Source: Sphingomonas zeae
GTDB lineage: Bacteria > Pseudomonadota > Alphaproteobacteria > Sphingomonadales > Sphingomonadaceae
DNA: 64,000 bases
Direction: 5' to 3'
Assembly (NCBI RefSeq): GCF_014197135.1
Contig: NZ_JACIFA010000015.1
Location: forward strand, 18,916 to 82,915
The notes beneath the pieces were generated by a model. That model had not been told where the DNA came from and did not search any database. It worked only from the letters and a program-made list of their open reading frames with translations. Made by a program: the position numbers and the translations under genes. Below, piece after piece: positions 17,883 to 27,016 of this stretch (positions are counted from its first letter, which is position 1; every line of letters starts with the position of its first letter).

Positions 17883-18560
17883 ATGATCCGACTGGAAGGC
17901 ATTCAGCGCCGCTACGTCTCCGACGAAGTGGAGACGACCGCGCTGCACGATATCGACCTGCATGTCGCGGCGGGCGAGTTCCTGGCCATCATGGGGCCGT
18001 CAGGCTGCGGCAAGTCGACGCTGCTCAATACGCTGGGCACCGTCGACCGGCCGACGGGCGGGCGGTACCTGTTTGGCGACCGCGATCTGGCGGCGATGGG
18101 CGAAAAGGAACTGGCCAGGTTCCGCGCCGAGACGCTGGGCTTCGTGTTCCAGAGCTTTAACCTGATCGACGAACTGACGATCGAGGAGAATGTCGCGCTC
18201 GGCCTCGCCTATCGCGGCGATGTCGGCGACCGACGGGGGCGGGTGGCCGCCGCGATGGACAAGGTCGGCATCGCCCACCGCGCGCGCCATTTCCCGCACC
18301 AGCTGTCGGGCGGGCAGCAGCAGCGCGCCGCCATCGCCCGCGCCATTGTTGGCGATCCCAAGCTGATCCTGGCGGACGAGCCGACCGGTAATCTCGACAC
18401 CGCCAATGGCGAGCAGGTGATGAACATCCTGATCGGGCTGAACGATGCGGGTGCGACCATCGTCATGGTCACCCATTCGCCCAGCCATGCCGACTTCGCC
18501 AAGCGCCGTATCGACATGCTCGACGGCCGCATCGTCGCCAGCGCCATGCGCGCGATCTGA
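17883..18560 (+). CDS. MacB/LolD-type ABC transporter ATP-binding protein
   Basis: A 225-residue ATPase subunit. Walker A is GPSGCGKST (38-46), the Q-loop is FVFQSFNLIDELT (88-100), the signature LSGGQQQR (141-148), and Walker B LILADEPTGNLD (161-172), followed by the H-loop VTHS. The sequence belongs to the MacB/LolD/FtsE class that powers mechanotransmission-type permeases. A ribosome site GGGGAG precedes the ATG, 10 bp after the adaptor gene. Unlike canonical MacB, the ATPase and permease are separate genes here, with a GIN-domain gene between them. Confidence 0.93.
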   Translation: MIRLEGIQRRYVSDEVETTALHDIDLHVAAGEFLAIMGPSGCGKSTLLNTLGTVDRPTGGRYLFGDRDLAAMGEKELARFRAETLGFVFQSFNLIDELTIEENVALGLAYRGDVGDRRGRVAAAMDKVGIAHRARHFPHQLSGGQQQRAAIARAIVGDPKLILADEPTGNLDTANGEQVMNILIGLNDAGATIVMVTHSPSHADFAKRRIDMLDGRIVASAMRAI

Positions 18561-18571
18561 AGGGACTATCC

Positions 18572-19324
18572 ATGACGAAGATGATTTCCGCCATCGCCCT
18601 GCTGTCACTCGCCACTGTCGCGCCAGCGCAGGACAATGCCCAGACGTCGCGCAGCTTCGCCCTGCGCGGCTTCGACAGGATCGAGGTCGGCGGCTGCGAC
18701 ATCGTCGCCGTCGCGTTGGGCTCTGGCTATGCCGTGACGGCGCGAGGGAGGGCGGCCAATATCGACAATCTGCGGATCGATACGACTGGCTCGACCCTGC
18801 GCATCCGCCGCCGGAACGACAGCTGCAACGGCCATGACCGGCGAGTGGCGATCGCCGTCACGCTGCCGTCGCTCCAGGCGGTGGGTGTCAGCGGTGCGGC
18901 GGAAATGAACCTCCCCGCGCTCGATGTCCGGGCCTTCGCGGCGGATACCAGCGGCGCGGGCGTGCTTCGCCTCGCGGGCCTGCGCGGGGGGACGGTCAGC
19001 TTCGGACTGTCCGGCGCCAGCCAGACGACCGTCCGCGACCTTCAGGCCGAACGGGTAAAGCTCGACACCTCGGGCGCCAGCCATCTGCGGGTCGACGGCG
19101 CCGTACGGCGCCTGACCATCGACAGTAGCGGCGCCAGCGAGGTGGATAGCCGTGCGCTGTCCGCGCCGGACGTAACGATCGGCGCCAGCGGGACGGCCAA
19201 GGTCCGCGCCGGCCGCGCGGAGCAGGCACAGATCGGCGCGAGCGGCATGGCCAACGTCACCGTCGAGGGCCATCCGCGGTGCACCCTGTCCAAGAGCGGG
19301 CTGGCCCGCATCACCTGCGGCTGA
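18572..19324 (+). CDS. Secreted GIN-domain (DUF2807) beta-helix protein
   Basis: A 250-residue exported protein with a signal peptide (MTKMISAIALLSLATVAPAQ). The mature part starts with the typical SRSFALRGFDRIEVGGCDIV. It then runs in short repeats of about 20 residues, each carrying an SGA or SGT turn (VSGAAEM, TSGAGVL, LSGASQT, TSGASHL, SSGASEV, ASGTAKV, ASGMANV), the pattern of a right-handed parallel beta-helix. Two cysteine pairs (near 47/87 and 240/249) could form disulfides. DUF2807 proteins are periplasmic or surface proteins of unknown role. Insertion between ATPase and permease genes suggests that it serves the transporter, perhaps as a substrate-binding or sensing component; this is inferred. 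Confidence 0.85.
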   Translation: MTKMISAIALLSLATVAPAQDNAQTSRSFALRGFDRIEVGGCDIVAVALGSGYAVTARGRAANIDNLRIDTTGSTLRIRRRNDSCNGHDRRVAIAVTLPSLQAVGVSGAAEMNLPALDVRAFAADTSGAGVLRLAGLRGGTVSFGLSGASQTTVRDLQAERVKLDTSGASHLRVDGAVRRLTIDSSGASEVDSRALSAPDVTIGASGTAKVRAGRAEQAQIGASGMANVTVEGHPRCTLSKSGLARITCG

Positions 19325-19352
19325 TCGCCGGGATCATCGGGGGCATGTCATC

Positions 19353-21755
19353 ATGAACCGCTTCGCACTTCTCTCGCTCTATCGCTCGCTTGTGCGCCAC
19401 AAGCTCTATGCCGCACTCAATATCGGCGGACTGGCGGTGGGTATCGCCGTCTTCCTCGTGCTCAGCCTCTATGTCCGGTTCGAGACGGGCTATGAGAAAT
19501 GGCTGCCGGGCCATGACAGACTGTATCTGGCCGAGGAATATTGGGACATGCCGGGCAGTCCCGCCAATGGCTACTCGACCGGCACTATGGGCGGCCTGAT
19601 CGACCAGCTTCGCGAGGATTTCCCGGACACGGTCGGAACGCGCATCCAGGCGATGGATGCCAATGTCGTGCGAGGCGGAACCGCGACCAGCGAGACATTC
19701 GCCTATGCCGACGCCAATTTCCTCGATATCGTTCGCCTGCCGATCGTCGCCGGGGATGCGGCTCGCGCATTGCAGGCCCCGGACAATGTCCTGATCAGCG
19801 AGACGATCGCCAAACGCTATTTTCCCGGTACCAATCCGATCGGTCAGACGATGACCCTGACGGCGATCGGCAAGACGGCCAATTACCGCGTGGCGGGCAT
19901 CTTCCGCGACCTGCCGCCGGATACCGAATTGTCTTATTCCATCCTTGCCAAGACGCCCAATCCGCATCCGGACAAGATGTGGTTCCATTGGGGCAGTTCG
20001 CGTGTCTGGACGATCCTTCGCTTCGACACGCCGCAGGATGCCGCTCGGCTGCAGGAAAAGATGCGGGCCTTTGTCGATCGACGAGGCGCCAAAGACCAGG
20101 GACCTTCGATCAAGAACCTTAGCCTGAAGATCACACCGCTAACCCAGATCCATCTGCAAACCACGCCCGGTCGCAAGATGACGGTGGCGACGCTGGGTAT
20201 CGTCGGCGTGCTGACCCTGCTGATCGCGATCGTCAATTATGTGAACCTGGCGACGGCGCGGGCCGGGCTGCGGGCGCGCGAGGTCGCGATGCGCAAGGTA
20301 CTGGGGGCGGGCCGGGACGTGCTGGTCCGGCAGTTTCTGGGCGAGGCGCTGCTCGTCGCGCTGCTGTCTGCGCTGGGTGGCCTGATTCTCGCGGAACTGG
20401 GCCTGCCGATGATCAACGCGGCCGGGGGACTGACGCTGTCGCTCGATTATGCCGTGGTGCTGCCTGGCCTTGCCCTGCTGGCTTTGGTCGTGGGCGGCCT
20501 TGCCGGACTGTATCCGGCGCTGTTGCTGTCGCGCTTTCCGGCGGCGGCCGTGCTGGCTTCGTCCCGCTCGCCCGGCGGCGGACGGGCGGGAGCGCGGGTC
20601 CGCGAGATGCTGGTGGTGTTCCAGTTCGCGCTCGCCATCGCCTTCATGATCGGGACGGTCGTGCTGATCGCCCAGACCCGCCATGTTCGTAATACCGATG
20701 TCGGGTTCCGCCGCGACGGGCTGGTGATCGTGAGCTCGACCGCGGACGGTGCCGTGACGGAGCCGCAGTTGACCGCCTTCATGGCGCGCGCGGCGGCGCT
20801 GCCCGGCGTGCGGTCGGTAACGACGTCGGACTCCTCGCCCGGATCGAGCAGCTTCAACAGCGACAGCTATGCCGTGCCCGGCAAGCCGGAGCCCGGTCCC
20901 AGCCTGCAAGCGATCATCGTGTCGTCAAACTTCTTTCCGACTTTCGGCCTCAAGCTGATCGCGGGCCGCCTGCCTGACGATGCACATCGGGCTGACGATA
21001 GCCGCAACGCCACAGGTCCCGGCCCGAACGTGATCAATGTCGTGATCAATCGCGAAGGGGTAAGGGCCCTTGGCTTCAGCAGCCCGGAGGCGGCTCTTGG
21101 CAAGACGGTCGGGCGGACCAATCCCCGCATGATCATCGGCGTGGTGGAGAATGCCCGCTTCTTCTCGCCGCGCGATCCGGTCAATCCGACCATGTATTAT
21201 TACCAGTCGCGCTTCTCGACGATCCCGCGCACGACCCTGCGCGTCGAAGGCGATCCGCGTGAGACGATCGCTGCGCTGCGCGCGATCTGGCGTCAGATCG
21301 CGCCGCAGGTACCCTTCGAGGCGAAGACCGCCAACCAGAACATGGACGAATATTACAAGGTCGATGATCGCACCACGCGCCTGTTCGGTATCGGCGCGGG
21401 GCTTGCCGTCCTGATCGGCTGCGTTGGGCTTTGGGGCCTGGCCTCGTTCAACACCCAGCGGCGGGTGAAGGAGATCGGCATCCGCAAGACGCTGGGCGCC
21501 TCGGCCACCGATATCGTCAAGCTGCTGGTCGGGCAGTTTCTGCGGCCGGTGCTGATCGCCAATCTGGTGGCCTGGCCGCTGGCCTATGTCGCGATGCGGG
21601 CGTGGCTGGCCGGGTTCGACGACCGGGTGAGCCTGTCGCCACTCTATTTCGCCGGGGCGACCATGCTGGCGCTCGCCATCGCGGTGCTGACCGTACTGGG
21701 CCAGTCGCTGCGGGCCAGCCGGGCGGCACCAGCCTGGGCGCTCCGCCATGACTAA
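19353..21755 (+). CDS. MacB/FtsX-type ABC transporter permease
   Basis: An 800-residue permease of the duplicated type, about eight membrane helices. It begins with a cytoplasmic stretch and TM1 (YAALNIGGLAVGIAVFLVLS), followed by a large MacB-like periplasmic core (about 45-280) and a first FtsX domain (TLGIVGVLTLLIAIVNYVNLATAR). A second TM (LVVFQFALAIAFMIGTVVLI), a second periplasmic core and a second FtsX domain (GLAVLIGCVGLWGLASFNTQRR) follow. This architecture moves lipophilic compounds or peptides from the periplasm into an outer-membrane channel rather than across the inner membrane. The 3' end overlaps the TolC gene by eight bases. Partners are the upstream ATPase and adaptor. Confidence 0.9.
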   Translation: MNRFALLSLYRSLVRHKLYAALNIGGLAVGIAVFLVLSLYVRFETGYEKWLPGHDRLYLAEEYWDMPGSPANGYSTGTMGGLIDQLREDFPDTVGTRIQAMDANVVRGGTATSETFAYADANFLDIVRLPIVAGDAARALQAPDNVLISETIAKRYFPGTNPIGQTMTLTAIGKTANYRVAGIFRDLPPDTELSYSILAKTPNPHPDKMWFHWGSSRVWTILRFDTPQDAARLQEKMRAFVDRRGAKDQGPSIKNLSLKITPLTQIHLQTTPGRKMTVATLGIVGVLTLLIAIVNYVNLATARAGLRAREVAMRKVLGAGRDVLVRQFLGEALLVALLSALGGLILAELGLPMINAAGGLTLSLDYAVVLPGLALLALVVGGLAGLYPALLLSRFPAAAVLASSRSPGGGRAGARVREMLVVFQFALAIAFMIGTVVLIAQTRHVRNTDVGFRRDGLVIVSSTADGAVTEPQLTAFMARAAALPGVRSVTTSDSSPGSSSFNSDSYAVPGKPEPGPSLQAIIVSSNFFPTFGLKLIAGRLPDDAHRADDSRNATGPGPNVINVVINREGVRALGFSSPEAALGKTVGRTNPRMIIGVVENARFFSPRDPVNPTMYYYQSRFSTIPRTTLRVEGDPRETIAALRAIWRQIAPQVPFEAKTANQNMDEYYKVDDRTTRLFGIGAGLAVLIGCVGLWGLASFNTQRRVKEIGIRKTLGASATDIVKLLVGQFLRPVLIANLVAWPLAYVAMRAWLAGFDDRVSLSPLYFAGATMLALAIAVLTVLGQSLRASRAAPAWALRHD

Positions 21756-23028
21756 GCCGGGGGCGTGGTGGCTGATGGGGGCGGCTTTGGTCGTGGCCGC
21801 CCCCGCATCGGCGGAGACGTTGCGCGAGGCGATCGCGGCGGCGTGGGAGGGCAATCCCGAACTCGCCGCCGCACGGGCGCGGCAGGATGCGTTGGCCGAA
21901 ACGCCCAACCAGGCGCGGGCCGCGGGGCGACTAACGGCGGGTGCTACGGGCAATGCCGGTTATGACCGGCTGGGTAGCAACGGGGCCGGGACGCGGACGG
22001 GCGCCACCTCGGCCCTGGGGGGCATCAACGCGACTTTGCCGATCTGGACCGGTGGCCGGGTCTCCTCGGCGGTACGCGCGGCGAATGGCGATGCCGCGGC
22101 GGGGGGAGAGGCGCTGCGCGATGTCGAGGCGGATGTCTTGGAGCGGGTGGTCGGCGCCTATGCCGACCTGCTCTACACCCAGCAGGCGGTCGAGGTCGCG
22201 CGGGTCGGGATTGAGCGGCTTGACAGCCAGGTGGCCGAGGCGAAATCGCGCTACGGCCTGGGACAGGCGACGCGCACCGACGTCGCTCAGTTGGAGGCGC
22301 AGCGGGCCAGTGTCGTCTCCAATCTGGTCGATGCCGAGGGCGCGGTGGCGACGGCGGCCGCCGCGTACCGGGCGATCGTAGGGCGTGATGCGGGCGCTTT
22401 GGAGGCGATGATCGCCACGCCCGCCGCCTTGCCGCGTACGCTCACCGATGCGCGGGCGGCTGCGGAGGCGAGCAATCCGCTGCTCCTCGCCCAGCAGCGC
22501 CGGGTCGATGCCGCCACCGCGCGCATCGATCAGGCGCGCGCGGATCGTGCGCCTGCCATCGATCTGGCCGGGGGCTATGGACACGGGGTACAATGGGCGG
22601 GGGGACAGGCGAGCGGGTTCGACAGCGCGGCCAATGCCGGACTGGCGCTGCGCATTCCCCTGCTGACCGGCGGCCTCGTCGCCTCGCGCGTGCGGCAGGC
22701 GGAGGCGGCGCGACGGGCGGAGCGATTTGACGCGGACGCCGTGGCGCGCGGCGTGGTGCGGGCCGCCGATACCGCCTGGGCCTCGCTGACGGCCGCCAAG
22801 GGTCGGCTGACGGCGAGCGCGGAGGGGCTGACGGCGGCCGATCTGGCGTTGAAGGGTGTGCGGGCCGAATATGGCTTCGGCCTGCGCTCGACCATCGACA
22901 TTCTCGTAGCGGACCAGAGTTATCGCTCGGCGCAGCTGGCGGTGGCGCGGGCGCAGGTGGATGTGCTGATCGCGGAGGCGGCGCTGCTGCGTGCGACGGG
23001 CCGGATGGGGCGGGGGGCTTTTGATTGA
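21748..23028 (+). CDS. TolC-family outer-membrane efflux channel
   Basis: A 426-residue outer-membrane factor closing the operon. It has a signal peptide (AALVVAAPASA), then the family start ETLREAIAAAWEGNPELAAARARQ. Two OEP repeats have long helices, with the YGLGQATRTDVAQLEAQ motif near residue 170 and the second-repeat equivalent YGFGLRSTIDILVADQSY near 375. The ATG overlaps the permease stop. It is shorter than the second TolC homologue at 31.3 kb but shares the same opening residues, so the two are paralogues. Having its own channel makes this transporter self-contained. Confidence 0.9.
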   Translation: MTKPGAWWLMGAALVVAAPASAETLREAIAAAWEGNPELAAARARQDALAETPNQARAAGRLTAGATGNAGYDRLGSNGAGTRTGATSALGGINATLPIWTGGRVSSAVRAANGDAAAGGEALRDVEADVLERVVGAYADLLYTQQAVEVARVGIERLDSQVAEAKSRYGLGQATRTDVAQLEAQRASVVSNLVDAEGAVATAAAAYRAIVGRDAGALEAMIATPAALPRTLTDARAAAEASNPLLLAQQRRVDAATARIDQARADRAPAIDLAGGYGHGVQWAGGQASGFDSAANAGLALRIPLLTGGLVASRVRQAEAARRAERFDADAVARGVVRAADTAWASLTAAKGRLTASAEGLTAADLALKGVRAEYGFGLRSTIDILVADQSYRSAQLAVARAQVDVLIAEAALLRATGRMGRGAFD

Positions 23029-23045
23029 GGGGTGCTGTGGCTCTG

Positions 23046-23164
23046 CGAGGCCCCTTTCCCTCCCCCAGCCCCTCCCGCCTGCGGGAGGGGAGAGGTTGTT
23101 GGCGGAGGTCTCCCCTTAATCACTCCCCTCCCGCAAGCGGGAGGGGTTGGCGGAGGGTAGGGTG
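23046..23164. repeat. Palindromic intergenic repeat R3 (subtype B)
   Basis: Fills the gap between the convergent TolC gene and the response-regulator gene. It has two strong hairpins: CCCCTCCCGCC-TGCGGGAGGGG near 23069-23090, and CCCCTCCCGC-AAGCGGGAGGGG near 23126-23147. The second is followed by TTGGCGGAGGGTAGGG. The C-rich and G-rich arms resemble R1. No T-run is present, but the stems could terminate transcription from both sides. Confidence 0.75.
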
Positions 23165-23187
23165 TCTCACCGAGACCAACGCCCAAT

Positions 23188-23574
23188 TCACCCCGCCGCC
23201 CGGTCCCCTTCGGCCAGCCCAGAAACCGCCATCGACAGGGTGCGACGGAGCAATGATGGCGAACACGGCTTGCCGCACACCGCCGCACCTGGATAGCGCG
23301 ACTGCAGCGCATGTTCGTCGGCATGGCCCGAATGGAAGATCAACGGCACGCCCGCCTCGTGCAGTCGCTCGGCCGCCGGGAAGACTTCGCCATCGCGCAG
23401 GCGGACGTCTAGGATCGCGCAGGCCAGTTCGGGTTTGTCGCCGTCCAGATGCGCCAGCACCTCCCCGACGCTGACATAGGGGCCGTCCACCTGATAGCCG
23501 CCATCCTCGATGATGGACTGGAGATCCAGCGCGACGAAGAACTCATCCTCGACCAGCAAAATCGTCTTAGTCAT
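23188..23574 (-). CDS. Single-domain response regulator
   Basis: A 128-residue CheY-like receiver with no output domain. It opens TKTILLVEDEFFVALDLQSII, has the phospho-acceptor Asp in CAILDVRLRDGE (about residue 57), a signalling Ser/His region FHSGHADE and the conserved Lys in CGKPCS. Such receivers accompany HWE-family kinases and often act as phosphate acceptors or modulators. The ATG at 23574 overlaps the stop of the CheB-CheR-HWE gene by eight bases. A longer upstream in-frame extension is entirely within that gene. It is the last gene of the LOV operon. Confidence 0.87.
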   Translation of the reverse strand: MTKTILLVEDEFFVALDLQSIIEDGGYQVDGPYVSVGEVLAHLDGDKPELACAILDVRLRDGEVFPAAERLHEAGVPLIFHSGHADEHALQSRYPGAAVCGKPCSPSLLRRTLSMAVSGLAEGDRAAG

Positions 23575-26500
23575 GCGACAAAATGCTCTCCGGCAAGGTA
23601 AGGCTGAGCAGAAAACGTCCGTCGACGGCTTTACGGTCCAACTGCGCCCCCAATTGGCGTGTCGATGTCTGGACGAGCAGCGTACCGAAGCCCTTTGCCG
23701 CGTCCTGATCCGGCATCTGGCCGCCCGTCTCGGTCCAGTCGAGCCGCAATGTGCCGTCGGCCAGCGTCCAGCACACCGCCAGTTCGCCCGCCGGCTGGGC
23801 CAGCGCGCCATATTTGACCGAATTGGTCGCCCATTCATGCAGGATCAGCGCCAGCGGCGACAGGCAACGGCGATCGACCAGCAACGGCGGACCATCAATG
23901 GTGATGGTCGACTGGCCACGATAGGGGGCGATGGTCGCCTCGACCAGCGCCGCCACGTCGATCGCCTGCTGCTCGCCCGACGGGGCGGCGAGCGAATGGG
24001 CACGACCCAGCGTCGCGATGCGCTCGCGCACATCGTCCGCCATTTCGATGACGTCGCGGTGCGACCGCGCCGCCGCCGAGACGATGCCGGAGATGATCGC
24101 GAACAGGTTCTTTACCCGGTGGTTCATCTCGCGCAGCATCAACTCGCGCGTCTCCGCGATCGCATATTCGGCGGTCACGTCGATCGACACACCGACCATC
24201 CGATGCGGCGCTGCGGCGGAGACGATCCGGCCGAAGCCCTTGATCCACCGCGCCTTGCCCTCCAGGTCGAGGCGGAAGGTCATCTCGAAATCGCCGCGTC
24301 CCGCCATCGCCTCGGCCAGCGCCAATTCCACGCCCGGCCGGTCCTCCGGCACGATCCGGTCAAAGACCTGATGCGCCTGATCGGCCGAATCCTGCGAACC
24401 GAATCCGAACAGGTCGCGGCCGGTCTCATCCAGGAAAATCTCGCCGGTGCCGCCGCGATATTCCCACACGCCGATGCCGCCCGCCTTGATCGCCAGGTCC
24501 AGCCGTTCGCGCTCGGCTGCAAGCTCGTGCTCCAAGCTCAGCGCGTCGGTGATATCGGTCAGGACCAGCGTTGCGCCGTCGATTTCGTCGCCCTGGGTGC
24601 GGTAGGGCAGGATGCGCAGCGACAGGGTCCGCCTGCCATCGCGCGTCGTCACCCGCTGCTGCATCGCCGCGCCGCCGCCCGCAACCTGCGCCGCGCCGTC
24701 AAGGTAATCGGTCGTCGCCAGCCGGGTCGAGACATCGGCGAGCAGCCGACCCCGGTCGCCGGGTTGCAGCGGGAAGATCGAACGCGCCGCCTCGGTATAG
24801 CTGCGGATGCGCAGGTTGCGGTCGAGCACCACCACCGCGAGATCGGTCGATTCAAAGAAATTGCGCAGATCGGCATTCGCGACCGTCAGCTGGTCGACCT
24901 TGGTCTTCAGCTCGTCATTGACGGTCGACAGTTCCTCGTTGGTCGATTGAAGCTCCTCGTTCATCGACATCATTTCTTCGTTGGAGCTTTTCAGCTCCTC
25001 ATTCGCCGTCTCCAGCTCCTCGACGGTCGAGCGCAGCCGGTGGCGGGTCAGGCGCAGCTCGTCCTCCAGCGCCTCGATATGGTCGTCGCCCGGCTCCAGA
25101 TCGGCGAGGTCGCTCGCCTCGACCGGGCTGAACGGCGCGGAGTCGCGGAACAGGAACAGCAGCGATCCGTCGGTCAGGGGATCGCAGATCACCTCAACCT
25201 TCTGCACGCCGAACTCCGTCGTCACCGCCACGTCGCGCGCCGCAATCCGCTTGCGCGCGTCGCGGGCCTGACGGAGCATCGGGCCGATCACTTCGCGCAG
25301 GCCGGGCCGAGCCAAAGTGATCGCGCTCGATCCGCCCGCGCGGGTCACGGGGAAGTTGAAATAGCGGCTGAGCTTGCCGAACGCGGCCAGGATGCCGCCA
25401 TCCTGATCCACCACCATGCTCGGCGGGGAATAGCGGTCGACGATGCGGCGCATCGCCATACTCTCGTCACCGCTGGGAGCAGGCCCGTCACGCTCGCCCC
25501 GTTCGCCCCGCCGACGTGGGCTGCGGCTCGCGCCGCCGGGCAGGTCGATGGGGTAGGAGGGGGAGCCCGGCGACCGCTCGAACAGCCGGGCATGGCCGTC
25601 GATTGCGGGAAAGAGATGGTCGAACCGCCCCACGCTTTCGGACGGCCCCAGGAACAGATAGCCGCCGGGCCGCAGCGCATAATGGAGCAGCGGCAGGACG
25701 GACTGCTGCAACCGATCGTCGAAATAGATCAGCAGGTTGCGGCACGATACCAGGTCGATCCGCGAAAACGGCGGGTCCTTGACCAGACTGTGGTTGGAAA
25801 ACCGGATCATGTCGCGGATCGGCGAGGCGACCGTGAAACGCTCGGCGTGCGGCATGGTATAGCGTTCGCGAAGCGGTGCCGGAATATCGGCCATCGCGGA
25901 GGCGGGATAGCTGCCCGCGCGCGCGATCTGAAGCATCTGCTCGTCAATGTCGGTCGCGAAAATCTGCACCGCCAGCGGCTGTCCGCTTTGGCGCGCCGCC
26001 TCGGCGAACATCATGGCGATACTGTACGCCTCCTCGCCGCTGGAGCAGCCCGGGATCCAGACGCGGATATCCTCATCCGGGTCGCGCGCGCGGATCAGCG
26101 GCTCGACCGCCTTGGTACGCAGCGTCTCGAACAGCTCGGCATCGCGGAAGAAGCGCGTGACGTTGATGAGCAGGTCGCGGAAATGCGCCTCGCACTCGTC
26201 GGAGTCGCTCTTGACCCGCGCGAGATAGGCCGAGCCCTTGTCGATGCCCAATACGTGCATCCGCCGTTCAACCCGGCGGACCAATGTGGTCCGCTTGTAT
26301 CCGGAAAAATCGTGGCCGACCGCGTTGCGCAGGACCCGGCACAGATCGTCGACATGGTCGGCGACGACTTCGGCCTCCTGTTCCTTCGGATCGCCCGAGC
26401 GGCGCGTGAAAAAGGCTTGAAGGCAATCGACGATTTCGCTGGGATGCTTGACGAAATCGACTAGCCCCGTGCCGACCGCTGACAAGGGCATCCCGTCATA

Positions 26501-27016
26501 ACGTGCGGTCTCGGGTTTCTGGACGACGCTGACGCCGCCATTCTCCTTGACTGCGCGCAGGCCCGTGGTTCCGTCCGCGCCGGTGCCGGATAGGATGACG
26601 CAGGCGGCATTCGCCTGCTGATCGCTGGCGAGCGACAGGAAGAAATCGTCGATCGGGCGGCGAAGCCCGCGCGGCTGGACGAAGTCGGTCAGTTCCAGCA
26701 CGCCGTCGCGAATGGCCAGGCCACGGCCGGGCGGGATGATATAGACGCGGTCCGCCTCGATCCGCTCCGCCCCCTCGCACTGACGCACTTCCAGATTGGT
26801 GTGTCGGTCGAGCAGCTGCGCGAGCATCGATTCATGATTGGGGTCAAGATGTTGGACGACGACGAACGCCATGCCCGTCGGTGCGCGCGCAGGCGTCAGC
26901 ATTTCGCGAAGCGCTTCCAGACCGCCCGCCGACGCGCCGATGCCGACAACGGGCACTGGTCCGATGCCGCTGTCCTGACGGGCGGCGGGCTGTGGCGCCT
27001 CGGTCTCGGAACTCAC
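23567..27016 (-). CDS. CheB-CheR-PAS-HWE histidine kinase fusion protein
   Basis: A 1,149-residue multi-domain signalling protein. An N-terminal CheB methylesterase domain (about 20-205) keeps the catalytic triad Ser29 (GASAGG), His56 and Asp148. A CheR methyltransferase domain (about 225-490) has WIPGCSSGEEAYSIAM for SAM binding. A PAS-like region (525-630) is followed by a long coiled coil (645-720) rich in NEELxSxNEE repeats and two more PAS domains (720-830 and 840-950). Last is an HWE/HisKA_2 kinase with His966 in EMNHRVKNLFAIISG. No chemotaxis genes are nearby. The start is GTG at 27016, overlapping the LOV gene stop (GTGA). The upstream LOV protein is the obvious candidate input. Confidence 0.92.
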   Translation of the reverse strand: MSSETEAPQPAARQDSGIGPVPVVGIGASAGGLEALREMLTPARAPTGMAFVVVQHLDPNHESMLAQLLDRHTNLEVRQCEGAERIEADRVYIIPPGRGLAIRDGVLELTDFVQPRGLRRPIDDFFLSLASDQQANAACVILSGTGADGTTGLRAVKENGGVSVVQKPETARYDGMPLSAVGTGLVDFVKHPSEIVDCLQAFFTRRSGDPKEQEAEVVADHVDDLCRVLRNAVGHDFSGYKRTTLVRRVERRMHVLGIDKGSAYLARVKSDSDECEAHFRDLLINVTRFFRDAELFETLRTKAVEPLIRARDPDEDIRVWIPGCSSGEEAYSIAMMFAEAARQSGQPLAVQIFATDIDEQMLQIARAGSYPASAMADIPAPLRERYTMPHAERFTVASPIRDMIRFSNHSLVKDPPFSRIDLVSCRNLLIYFDDRLQQSVLPLLHYALRPGGYLFLGPSESVGRFDHLFPAIDGHARLFERSPGSPSYPIDLPGGASRSPRRRGERGERDGPAPSGDESMAMRRIVDRYSPPSMVVDQDGGILAAFGKLSRYFNFPVTRAGGSSAITLARPGLREVIGPMLRQARDARKRIAARDVAVTTEFGVQKVEVICDPLTDGSLLFLFRDSAPFSPVEASDLADLEPGDDHIEALEDELRLTRHRLRSTVEELETANEELKSSNEEMMSMNEELQSTNEELSTVNDELKTKVDQLTVANADLRNFFESTDLAVVVLDRNLRIRSYTEAARSIFPLQPGDRGRLLADVSTRLATTDYLDGAAQVAGGGAAMQQRVTTRDGRRTLSLRILPYRTQGDEIDGATLVLTDITDALSLEHELAAERERLDLAIKAGGIGVWEYRGGTGEIFLDETGRDLFGFGSQDSADQAHQVFDRIVPEDRPGVELALAEAMAGRGDFEMTFRLDLEGKARWIKGFGRIVSAAAPHRMVGVSIDVTAEYAIAETRELMLREMNHRVKNLFAIISGIVSAAARSHRDVIEMADDVRERIATLGRAHSLAAPSGEQQAIDVAALVEATIAPYRGQSTITIDGPPLLVDRRCLSPLALILHEWATNSVKYGALAQPAGELAVCWTLADGTLRLDWTETGGQMPDQDAAKGFGTLLVQTSTRQLGAQLDRKAVDGRFLLSLTLPESILSHD

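Noticed and set aside
23510..26464. Very long open frame (about 980 codons) on the forward strand
   Set aside because: It is antisense to the CheB-CheR-HWE gene, has the His/Arg/Asp-rich composition typical of the reverse frame of GC-rich genes, and matches no family.
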